A DNA stretch of 12,437 bases from Verrucomicrobia bacterium UBA1629 (GTDB lineage: Bacteria; Verrucomicrobiota; Kiritimatiellia; RFP12; UBA1067), in the NCBI GenBank assembly GCA_002321305.1, contig DCMF01000004.1, forward strand, positions 8,829 through 21,265. Direction: 5' to 3'. Positions 5,975 through 12,437 of the stretch are shown here, one piece after another. Under the pieces are notes generated by a model. It did no database searches. It was not told the DNA's origin and saw only the letters and a program-made list of their open reading frames with translations. Each line of letters begins with the position of its first letter. Positions within the stretch are counted from its first letter, which is position 1. The translations under genes and the position numbers were made by a program.

Positions 5975-7769
5975 GCCGGAGATGCAGACGCTGTCGGGGC
6001 TGGCGACGGCCCGCGGCTATGCCCTCGGCCCCGCGTTCGTCTATCGCGGGGACGGCGACATCCCCGTGCCCGAATACCTGGTCGAGCCCGGCCGGGAGGG
6101 CGACGAGCTCCTGCGCTTCAAGCGCGCGCTCTTCGAGACGCGGCGCGACCTCGAGGGCCTCGTCTCCGTGCTGAAGGAACGCACGGGCGGCGGCGACGCG
6201 CGCATCTTCGAGTGCCACCTGATGCTGATCGAGGACCCCGCCCTCGTCGGCGAGGTCGAGAAGGCCATCCGCGACGAGCGGCTGAACGCCGAGGCGGCCG
6301 TGCGGCGCACGGTCAACCGCGCGCGGGCGGTGTTCGAGCGGATGAACGACCCGTATTTCCGCGAGCGCGTGCGCGACTTCGACGACGTCGAGCGCCGCCT
6401 CCTCAAGAACCTGCTCGGCTTCGCGGTCGATCCGCACCTGGAGCTGAAGACGCCGTCCATCATCATTGCGGACGACCTGACGCCGTCCGAGACGGTGCAG
6501 CTGCCGCGCGACCTCGTGCTGGGCTTCGCGACGAACGGCGGCTCGACGACGAGCCACGTCGCGCTCCTCGCGCGCGCGATGGGCATCCCGGCCGTCACGG
6601 GCCTCGGTGACGTCACGTCGTGCGTGCGCGCCGGCGACACGGTGCTCCTGGACGGCACGCTCGGCCACGTCACGGTGCGCCCCACCGCGCGGACGATCCT
6701 CGACTTCCGCGACCTCGTGGAGCGCCAGCGCGAGATCTCGGAGGAGGTCTTCACGGGCGCGCCGGCGGGGACGCTGAAGGGCGGCGGCGAGGTGCTCCTG
6801 TGCGCGAACCTGCACCCCGGCGCGCCGCTGGAGGGCGTGCGCGAGCTCGGCGCGCGCGGCGTCGGTCTCTACCGCAGCGAATACCTCTGGCTCAACGAGG
6901 AGGGCGAGCCGTCCGAAGAGAAGCAGTTCGCGGCCTACCGCGACGTCGCGCGCTTCGCGAAGACGCTCTCCGACCGGGGGGCCGTCACGATCCGCGCGCT
7001 CGACATCGGCGGCGACAAGCTGGTGCGCGGCATCTCGCAGCGGACGGACACGGCGCAGCGCGAGTCGAACCCGTTCCTCGGCAACCGCTCGATCCGCTAC
7101 CTGCTCTCGCACCCGGACGTCATGCGGACGCAGCTCCGGGCCGTGCTGCGCGCGTCGGCCGAGGGCAACGTCTCCCTCATGTACCCGATGATCGCGTGCG
7201 TCGAGGAGCTGCACGCGGCGGCGAAGATCCTCGACGAGGTGCGGCGCGGGCTGGACGCGGAAGGGGTCGCCTACGACCCGAAGATGCCCGTCGGCGCGAT
7301 GATCGAGGTGCCGTCGGCGGCGCTCAACGCGGCGGCGCTCGCGAAGCACGTCGACTTCTTCTCGATCGGCACGAACGACCTCGTGCAGTACACGATGGCG
7401 GCCGACCGGGGCAACGAGTCGGTCGCGCACCTCTACCAGCCGACGAACCCGGCGATCCTGCGGCTCATGCGCGGCGTGATCGCGGCCGCGCGCGCGCAGG
7501 GCATCAAGGTGAGCGTCTGCGGCGAGTCCGCGTCCGACCCGATCGTCGGCATCCTCTGGGCGGCGATGGGCATCGACGCGCTCTCGATGTCCGCGACGTA
7601 CATCCCCGTCATCTCGAAGCTGCTCTCGCGCCTCACGCGCGCCGACCTCGACGACTACGCGGCGGCGGTCGAGGCTCTGGGCGACGACCTGACGGCGCAC
7701 GAGATCTACACGGCCTGCAAGGCGTGGATGACGCGGAAGGTCCCCGACCTCGGCAACATCGTCCTCTGA
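5964..7769 (+). CDS. ptsI: Phosphoenolpyruvate-protein phosphotransferase (Enzyme I)
   Basis: Enzyme I transfers phosphate from phosphoenolpyruvate to its own histidine and then to HPr. The 601-residue product has the usual length and layout: an HPr-binding N-domain (about 1-150), the swivelling phosphohistidine domain with GGSTTSHVALLARAMGIPAV (active His198), and a C-terminal PEP-binding barrel. The barrel has LYRSEYLWL, ALDIGGDKL, NPFLGNRSIR, MIEVPSA, SIGTNDLVQYTMAADR and VSVCGES (catalytic Cys519). ATG 5964 lies within ptsH and has no clear ribosome binding site; ATG 5982 is a plausible alternative that gives the typical N-terminus near QTLSGLATARGYALG. No EII permease gene is nearby, so the role may be regulatory. 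Confidence 0.97.
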   Translation: MSSKPEMQTLSGLATARGYALGPAFVYRGDGDIPVPEYLVEPGREGDELLRFKRALFETRRDLEGLVSVLKERTGGGDARIFECHLMLIEDPALVGEVEKAIRDERLNAEAAVRRTVNRARAVFERMNDPYFRERVRDFDDVERRLLKNLLGFAVDPHLELKTPSIIIADDLTPSETVQLPRDLVLGFATNGGSTTSHVALLARAMGIPAVTGLGDVTSCVRAGDTVLLDGTLGHVTVRPTARTILDFRDLVERQREISEEVFTGAPAGTLKGGGEVLLCANLHPGAPLEGVRELGARGVGLYRSEYLWLNEEGEPSEEKQFAAYRDVARFAKTLSDRGAVTIRALDIGGDKLVRGISQRTDTAQRESNPFLGNRSIRYLLSHPDVMRTQLRAVLRASAEGNVSLMYPMIACVEELHAAAKILDEVRRGLDAEGVAYDPKMPVGAMIEVPSAALNAAALAKHVDFFSIGTNDLVQYTMAADRGNESVAHLYQPTNPAILRLMRGVIAAARAQGIKVSVCGESASDPIVGILWAAMGIDALSMSATYIPVISKLLSRLTRADLDDYAAAVEALGDDLTAHEIYTACKAWMTRKVPDLGNIVL

Positions 7770-7805
7770 CACCCCGACACCCCCGAACAGCACCGACCCG
7801 ACACC

Positions 7806-8891
7806 ATGATGACGACATTCACGCTTCTCGCCGCGCTGGCGATTCTCGCCCCGAAGGACGGGGCGGTCGTCCCGACGCAGAAGGACGCCCAGAAGGCCTA
7901 CTTTTCAGGCGACCGCGCCGAACGGTCGCTCCGCATGAGCAACCCGTCCGACCGCGCCAAGTTCGCGGCCGTCGGCGCGACGCAGCGCCCGCTCGAGCTC
8001 GCGTGGGCCGGCGGCGAGACAAATGCGGTCTGCGTGCTCAAGGTCGTCCGAGAGGGCGGCGCGCTTGAGGTGTTCTCCGTCACGAACCGCACGAAGGTCT
8101 ACCTCACGAACCTCGAACTCGGCGCGCGCTACCACTGGTCCGTCTTCGACGGACGCGACACGGCGGCCGGCACGTTCGTCACGGAGGCCGACGCGCCGCG
8201 CTTCCTGCGGGCGGACGGCGTCGGAAACTTCCGCGACATCGGCGGCTGGCGGACGGCGGACGGGCGGCGCGTGAGGGAGAACAGGATATTCCGCTCGGCG
8301 GGCCTCCGCGCAAGCTCCCGCTCGGAGGGCAACGGGCTCTTCTCCACTCGGATCGTCCCCGGCGCGCGCCGCGTGACGGACGCGGGGCTTGCGACCCTGC
8401 GCAACGACTTCAGGATCCGGACGGACCTTGAGCTCCGCACGCCGCAGGAGACCGCCGGCATGGGCACGACGCTTCTCGGCGCGGGCGTGAAATGGGTCAA
8501 CGAGTCGTTCGCCGCCTACGACTTCATCGACAGCCCCTCACGCGGCAAGGGCCCGTTCGGGCGCATCTTCCGCCTGTTCGCCGACGAGCGGAACTATCCT
8601 GTGCTCATGCACTGCTCGGGCGGGCGCGACCGCACGGGGACGCTCGCGTTCCTGCTGAACGGGCTCCTGGGCGTCTCGGAGGACGACCTCTGCCGGGACT
8701 GGGAAGCGACGATCTTCGCCGATCGCGGGCCGAAGTTCACGTTCGACCGCCTGCAGCGGCTGCTGGACTACCTGCAGACCTATCCGGGCGACACGCTCCA
8801 GTCCCGCATCGAGGTCTATGCCCGGAGCTGCGGCGTGACGGACGACGAGATCGCCGCCTTCCGCAAGCTGATGCTGGAGCCCGCGAGGTGA
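7806..8891 (+). CDS. Exported tyrosine-protein-phosphatase-like enzyme
   Basis: The 361-residue protein has a hydrophobic N-terminus (FTLLAALAILA, residues 5-15) without basic residues, so export is likely but not certain. Residues about 60-128 resemble a fibronectin-III-like module (LELGARYHWSVFDG, then AGTFVTE). From about 138 it is a cysteine phosphatase of the tyrosine/lipid type. NFRDIGG (141-147) marks the fold entry, DLELRTPQE carries a possible general acid (Asp207), and HCSGGRDRTG (269-278) is the CX5R loop with Cys270 and Arg276. That loop is typical of bacterial LipA-like or Y_phosphatase3 enzymes, which act on phosphotyrosine or phosphoinositides. There is no Shine-Dalgarno in the 36-base, C-rich gap after ptsI, which contains CCGACACC-like repeats. 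The start may equally be ATG 7809. Substrate unknown. Confidence 0.85.
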   Translation: MMTTFTLLAALAILAPKDGAVVPTQKDAQKAYFSGDRAERSLRMSNPSDRAKFAAVGATQRPLELAWAGGETNAVCVLKVVREGGALEVFSVTNRTKVYLTNLELGARYHWSVFDGRDTAAGTFVTEADAPRFLRADGVGNFRDIGGWRTADGRRVRENRIFRSAGLRASSRSEGNGLFSTRIVPGARRVTDAGLATLRNDFRIRTDLELRTPQETAGMGTTLLGAGVKWVNESFAAYDFIDSPSRGKGPFGRIFRLFADERNYPVLMHCSGGRDRTGTLAFLLNGLLGVSEDDLCRDWEATIFADRGPKFTFDRLQRLLDYLQTYPGDTLQSRIEVYARSCGVTDDEIAAFRKLMLEPAR

Positions 8892-8895
8892 CGCG

Positions 8896-11388
8896 ATGGC
8901 CGCCGAACTGACACCGATGATGCGACAGTACCTCGCGATCAAGCGCGAGGTGCCGCCGGGCGCGATCGTCATGTTCCGCCTCGGCGACTTCTACGAGATG
9001 TTCGGCGAGGACGCGATCGTCGCCTCGCCGATCCTCGGCGCGACGCTCACGCAGCGCAACGGCCAGCCGATGTGCGGCGTGCCGCACCATGCGCTCAACG
9101 CCTACCTCGCGAAGCTGATCCGCGCCGGGAAGACGGCCGCCCTCTGCGACCAGGTCGAGGACCCGAAGACCGCGAAGGGGCTCGTGCGCCGCGAGGTGAC
9201 GCGCATCGTCACGCCCGGCACCGTCACGGAGGACGGGCTGCTCGACGAGACGACGAACAACTACGTCGCGGCCGTCTCGGGCCTCGGCCTTGCGCTCCTC
9301 GACCTCTCGACGGGTGCGTTCGTCGTGGAGCCGTTCGCGTCGCAGGAGAAGCTGGACGAGGCGCTCGCGCGCGACAACCCCGCCGAGCTGCTGAAGCCGA
9401 CGGACGCGAACAGCTGGACGTTTTCGCCCGACGCGGCGTGGGACTGCCTGACGCGCCACTTCAAGGTGCTCTCGCTCGACGGCTTCGGCCTCACGGGGCG
9501 GACGGATCTCATCTGCGCCGCCGGCGCGTTGCTCTACTATGTCGGGACGACCCTGCACCATTCGCTCGGCCACGTCCGCAAGGTGCGCATCCGCCAGTCC
9601 GACGACGCGCTCGTGCTCGATTCGGGAACGCTCCGCCACCTGCAGCTGCTGCCGGGCGGCGACGTCGCGAAGGACGCGTCGCTCCTCGGTGTGCTGGACG
9701 TCACGAAGACGCCGATGGGCGCGCGCACGCTGCGCAGCTGGATCGCGCGACCGCTCGCGCGCGCGGCGGACGTGAACGCGCGGCTCGACGCCGTGCAGGC
9801 GTTCGTGGACGACCGCGCCGCGCTCGCGCACCTGCGCGGCCTGCTGACGGGCGTCCGGGACCTGGAGCGGCTCGTCGCCAAGGTCGATGCCGGCCGCGCG
9901 AACCCGCGCGACCTGAAGGGCCTCGCCGCGTCGCTCCGGCCGATCCCGGAGATTTTGGAGCGGCTGAATGACGTGAGGGACGCGAGAGGCGAGAGGGGGG
10001 TGAGGCCACATCCCACACCTCTCACTTCCCATCCCTCATCTCTCACTTCTCACCTCTCATCCCTCACTTCTCACCTCTCATCCCTCACCCCCCAACCCGA
10101 CATCGTCGCGCTCATCGATCGCGCGATTGCCGAAGACCCGCCGGTGATGCTGTCCGACGGCGGCTTCATCGCGTCCGGCCATTCGGCGGAGCTGGACGAG
10201 CTGCGGCAGGTCGCGACCGAGGGCCGCCAGTGGATCGCCGCGTTCCAGGCGCGCGAGCAGCAGCGCACGGGCATCGCGAAGCTGAAGGTGAAGCATGTGC
10301 CCGCCTTCGGCTTCCTGATCGAGATCCCGAAGGCGTCCGTCGCGCAGGCCCCGGCGGACTACATCCGGCGCCAGACGCTGACGACGGGCGAGCGGTACGT
10401 GACGCCCGAGCTGAAGGAATACGAGCAGAAGGTGCTGGGCGCGCACGACCGGGCCGTCGCGCTGGAGCAGAAGCTCTACAAGGACATTCTCGCGACGATC
10501 GCGGCGAAGACGGTCGAGATCCAGGAGACGTCCCTCGCGCTCGGCGCGCTGGACGCGACGCTCGCGCTCGCCGACCGCGCGCTTGCGGCGGGCTACGTGC
10601 GTCCCGAAGTGGACGACTCGGACACGCTGGAGATCGTCGACGGACGGCACCCGGTCGTCGAGCAGCTGCCGGACGCGGAGCCGTTCGTGCCGAACGGCGC
10701 GTTCCTCAACACGACGTCCGACCAGATCATGCTCATCACCGGGCCGAACATGGCCGGCAAGTCGACGTACATCCGCCAGGTCGCGACGCTCGCCGTGATG
10801 GCGCAGATGGGCTCGTTCGTGCCGGCGGCGAAGATGCGCCTCGGCGTCCTCGACCGCGTCTTCACGCGCATCGGCGCGGGCGACGACCTCGCGCGCGGAC
10901 GCTCGACCTTCCTCGTCGAGATGCAGGAGACGGCGAACATCCTCAACAACGCGACGCCGAAGTCGCTCATCGTCCTTGACGAGATCGGGCGCGGCACGTC
11001 GACGTTCGACGGCATCTCGATCGCGTGGTCGGTCGCGGAATACCTCCACGGCAAGGCGCAGGCGAAGGCGAAGACGCTCTTTGCGACGCACTACCACGAA
11101 CTCACCGACCTCGCGGACACCTTCCCCGGCATCAAGAACTACACGGTGAAGGTGAAGGAGGAGGGCGGGCGCATCGTCTTCCTGCGGCGGATCGTCCCCG
11201 GCGTCGCCGAGAAGAGCTTCGGCATCCACGTCGGCGCGATGGCGGGACTTCCGGCGGAAGTCGTCGCGCGCGCGGGCGAGATCCTGAAGAACCTGGAGGC
11301 GAACGAGCTGGACGTGAACGCGCCGAAGATCGTGCGCAAGCCGCGCAGGCGCCTCTCGGACATGCCGGGGCAGATGACATTCTTCTGA
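8896..11388 (+). CDS. mutS: DNA mismatch repair protein MutS
   Basis: MutS recognises base mismatches and, with ATP, recruits MutL. The 830-residue product has the mismatch-reading Phe-X-Glu in GDFYEMFGED (Phe32, Glu34), the connector domain, a core and lever with clamp (YIRRQTLTTGERYVTPELKEYE), Walker A GPNMAGKS (616-623), Walker B LIVLDEIGRGTSTFDG (Asp695, Glu696), the ATHYHEL segment, and a C-terminal end DMPGQMTFF. GAGGTGA at 8885-8891 overlaps the preceding stop and fixes the start. Between ILERLN and PDIVALIDRAIAEDPP, about residues 358-401, lies a repeat-encoded insertion, in frame, at a point in the core domain just before the segment leading to the clamp. The flanking sequence aligns well with other MutS proteins, so the gene looks intact. 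mutL is not in the window. Confidence 0.97.
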   Translation: MAAELTPMMRQYLAIKREVPPGAIVMFRLGDFYEMFGEDAIVASPILGATLTQRNGQPMCGVPHHALNAYLAKLIRAGKTAALCDQVEDPKTAKGLVRREVTRIVTPGTVTEDGLLDETTNNYVAAVSGLGLALLDLSTGAFVVEPFASQEKLDEALARDNPAELLKPTDANSWTFSPDAAWDCLTRHFKVLSLDGFGLTGRTDLICAAGALLYYVGTTLHHSLGHVRKVRIRQSDDALVLDSGTLRHLQLLPGGDVAKDASLLGVLDVTKTPMGARTLRSWIARPLARAADVNARLDAVQAFVDDRAALAHLRGLLTGVRDLERLVAKVDAGRANPRDLKGLAASLRPIPEILERLNDVRDARGERGVRPHPTPLTSHPSSLTSHLSSLTSHLSSLTPQPDIVALIDRAIAEDPPVMLSDGGFIASGHSAELDELRQVATEGRQWIAAFQAREQQRTGIAKLKVKHVPAFGFLIEIPKASVAQAPADYIRRQTLTTGERYVTPELKEYEQKVLGAHDRAVALEQKLYKDILATIAAKTVEIQETSLALGALDATLALADRALAAGYVRPEVDDSDTLEIVDGRHPVVEQLPDAEPFVPNGAFLNTTSDQIMLITGPNMAGKSTYIRQVATLAVMAQMGSFVPAAKMRLGVLDRVFTRIGAGDDLARGRSTFLVEMQETANILNNATPKSLIVLDEIGRGTSTFDGISIAWSVAEYLHGKAQAKAKTLFATHYHELTDLADTFPGIKNYTVKVKEEGGRIVFLRRIVPGVAEKSFGIHVGAMAGLPAEVVARAGEILKNLEANELDVNAPKIVRKPRRRLSDMPGQMTFF
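9973..10098 (+). repeat. Heptamer array and inverted repeat inside mutS
   Basis: From 10008 to 10098 the sequence splits into 13 consecutive heptamers fitting TCAYYYC or close variants (ACATCCC, ACACCTC, TCACTTC, CCATCCC, TCATCTC, then TCACTTC TCACCTC TCATCCC twice, TCACCCC, CCAACCC). They group in 21-nt units encoding LTSHPSS, LTSHLSS, LTSHLSS and LTPQP (residues 376-401). The two units at 10043-10063 and 10064-10084 are identical. Before them, 9973-9994 is purine-rich (GTGAGGGACGCGAGAGGCGA) and is an imperfect reverse complement of 10069-10088, so the array could fold back on itself. Confidence 0.93.
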
Positions 11389-11397
11389 TCAGGAGAA
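11380..11397 (+). terminator. Weak hairpin at the end of mutS
   Basis: TTCTTCT and AGGAGAA can pair (one G-U) around a GATC tetraloop that straddles the mutS stop codon. The stem is AU-rich and no T-run follows, so it would be a poor intrinsic terminator. It is listed because it is the only hairpin I see between mutS and the next promoter. Confidence 0.2.
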
Positions 11398-11448
11398 GTT
11401 CGTCGCATCCTGTCGCCCAGAGATCGAATCGCCTTTTCAGCCCCCCCC

Positions 11449-11478
11449 TTTACAGATACCCGTCGAAACTGCTATACT
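11449..11478 (+). promoter_or_regulatory. Sigma70-type promoter TTTACA-18-TATACT upstream of aminotransferase
   Basis: TTTACA (11449-11454) and TATACT (11473-11478) are separated by 18 bases, and TGC in front of the -10 makes it an extended -10. A run of eight C (11441-11448) abuts the -35, preceded by CTTTTCAG (11433-11440). The expected start is near 11485, two bases before the ATG at 11487, so the transcript would be almost leaderless for the small ORF. For the aminotransferase itself it would leave about 130 bases of leader. The region is clearly more AT-rich than the genes. Confidence 0.78.
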
Positions 11479-11486
11479 ATCCGCCC

Positions 11487-11621
11487 ATGAAAAATCGACT
11501 TGGATTGATGCCGACACCTGCGGCTGATGGCGCGCGTGACGGCATGAAGCAGGCGAACGTGAACAAGTGCAATTTCAGAAACATCCGCCAGAAGACATTG
11601 GAGCTCGTGAACCGCAAGTGA
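11487..11621 (+). CDS. Small 44-residue ORF or leader peptide before the aminotransferase
   Basis: I do not recognise the product. It is 44 residues, has seven Lys or Arg residues after position 20 and a single Cys, and no membrane segment. The ATG lies 8 bases after a strong -10 box without a Shine-Dalgarno sequence. The stop overlaps the next start as GTGA, the same junction as between the LptA-like gene and lptB. Codon use (AAA AAT CGA CTT GGA TTG) is unlike the GC-rich neighbours, which weakens the case for a conserved protein. It may be a coupling or regulatory leader peptide, or this may simply be a 5' leader with a chance open frame. Its opening ATGAAAAATCG resembles the lptC-like start ATGACGAAAAATCG. 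Confidence 0.4.
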   Translation: MKNRLGLMPTPAADGARDGMKQANVNKCNFRNIRQKTLELVNRK

Positions 11622-12437
11622 ACGTACGAACGAGAGTTGCGCCGCACGTCGCGGCCCTGCCGAAAAGCGGCATCCGCAAGTTCTTTGACATCGTCGCCCA
11701 GCGCAAGGACGTCGTCTCGCTCGGCGTCGGCGAGCCGGACTTCGACACGCCCTGGCACATCGCGCGCGCGGCCGTGACGTGCCTGGAGGACGGCGGCACG
11801 CACTACACCTCGAACCTCGGCACGCCCGAGCTGCGCCAGGCGATCGCGCGCTATCTCGTGCGCCGCTTCGACGCGACGTTCGACTGGCAGAAGGAGATCC
11901 TCGTCACGGTCGGCGTGTCGGAGGCCATCGACCTCGCGATCCGCGCGATCTGCTCGCCCGGCGACGAGATCCTCTACCACGAGCCGTGCTTCGTCTCGTA
12001 TGCGCCGACGATCCGCCTCGCGCACGCCGTGCCGGTCTGCGTCGAGACGCGCGTCGAGGACGACTTCCGCCTGACGGTCGAGGCGCTGGAGCAGAAGGTG
12101 ACGCCGAAGACGAAGGCGATTCTCCTCAACTTTCCGTGCAACCCGACAGGCGCCGTCCTTTCGCGGGACGACATGCGGGCGATTCTCGCGTTCGCCGCGA
12201 AGCACGACCTGCTGATCCTGGCCGACGAGGTCTATTCGGAGCTGAACTACGCGGCGGCGGCGGACGGCGAGAAGCTGCCCTCGTTCGCGTCATTCCCAGA
12301 CTGGCGCGACCGCGTGATCCTCCTGAACGGCTTCTCGAAGTCGTGGGCGATGACGGGCTTCCGGCTCGGCTACGCCTGCGGACCCAACGACGTCATCGAC
12401 GCGATGATGAAGATTCACCAGTACGGCATCATGTCCG
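11618..12437 (+). CDS. Class I/II PLP-dependent aminotransferase, 3' end beyond window
   Basis: This is a fold-type I pyridoxal-phosphate aminotransferase of the AspC/PatA-like kind, which moves an amino group between an amino acid and a 2-oxoacid. About 273 of an expected 390 or so residues are present. They include the N-terminal LPKSGIRKFFDIV, SLGVGEPDFDTP, HYTSNLGTPELR, NFPCNPTG with the conserved Asn, LADEVYSEL with the PLP-binding Asp, and SKSWAMTGFRLGY with the Schiff-base lysine (Lys241). GTG 11618 gives a typical N-terminus; GTG 11567 in the same frame is a less likely start. It begins inside the stop of the small ORF, suggesting translational coupling. The substrate cannot be told from sequence alone. 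The frame is open at the right edge. Confidence 0.92.
   Translation, partial: MNVRTRVAPHVAALPKSGIRKFFDIVAQRKDVVSLGVGEPDFDTPWHIARAAVTCLEDGGTHYTSNLGTPELRQAIARYLVRRFDATFDWQKEILVTVGVSEAIDLAIRAICSPGDEILYHEPCFVSYAPTIRLAHAVPVCVETRVEDDFRLTVEALEQKVTPKTKAILLNFPCNPTGAVLSRDDMRAILAFAAKHDLLILADEVYSELNYAAAADGEKLPSFASFPDWRDRVILLNGFSKSWAMTGFRLGYACGPNDVIDAMMKIHQYGIMS

Noticed and set aside
5937..7793. Long open frames on the minus strand, the longest about 618 codons opposite ptsI
   Set aside because: They lie antisense to genes with complete family motifs, are rich in Arg, Ala and Asp as expected of shadow frames in GC-rich DNA, and show no recognisable domain.
7770..7805. C-rich CCGACACC-like repeats before the phosphatase as another heptamer array
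   Set aside because: Only 36 bases, and the spacing does not hold a steady 7-nt register.
9967..10098. mutS as a pseudogene broken by repeats
   Set aside because: The insertion is in frame, and all motifs before and after it, including both Walker boxes, are intact.

Overview
The window reads as a chromosomal stretch from a GC-rich, Gram-negative, probably anaerobic bacterium. All genes lie on the + strand and are tightly packed. The outer-membrane genes (TolB, Lpt transport), the HprK/HPr/EI phosphorelay, a HydE maturase for [FeFe]-hydrogenase, and degenerate 7-nt repeat arrays scattered through coding and non-coding DNA together suggest the PVC group, perhaps Kiritimatiellota/Verrucomicrobiota. 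That placement is an inference from gene content; no rRNA or other strong phylogenetic marker is present.

Layout. 1-134 holds a heptamer repeat array leading into a TolB-like periplasmic beta-propeller gene (135-1367), whose signal peptide is itself encoded by a 21-bp tandem repeat. A compact HydE radical-SAM gene follows (about 1403-2272). An extended -10 promoter (TGGTATAAT) sits just before a seven-gene run: an LptC-like protein, an LptA/OstA-like protein, LptB, a short hibernation-promoting factor (Hpf), HPr kinase/phosphorylase, HPr and Enzyme I (2335-7769). Its genes overlap or are a few bases apart, apart from a 76-base gap before hpf. Next come an exported protein-tyrosine-phosphatase-like enzyme (7806-8891) and mutS (8896-11388), whose core domain carries a repeat-encoded insertion. 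A second promoter (TTTACA-18-TATACT, extended -10) at about 11449-11478 precedes a 44-codon ORF that overlaps, by GTGA, a class I/II aminotransferase running off the right edge.

How the genes fit together. LptC-, LptA- and LptB-like proteins would form part of the lipopolysaccharide export machine. The following hpf-hprK-ptsH-ptsI block parallels the E. coli order lptC-lptA-lptB-rpoN-hpf-ptsN-rapZ-ptsO, but with rpoN missing and the nitrogen-PTS genes replaced by HprK, HPr and EI. No EII sugar permease is visible, so the phosphorelay here could be regulatory.

The most unusual content is a set of three arrays built on a degenerate 7-nt period: one intergenic, one encoding the TolB signal peptide and one inside mutS. 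In the coding arrays the period is grouped into 21-nt units, which keep the reading frame. Second in interest are two promoters whose -10 boxes lie so close to an ATG that the transcripts would be nearly leaderless, and an HprK with substitutions at two positions expected to be catalytic.
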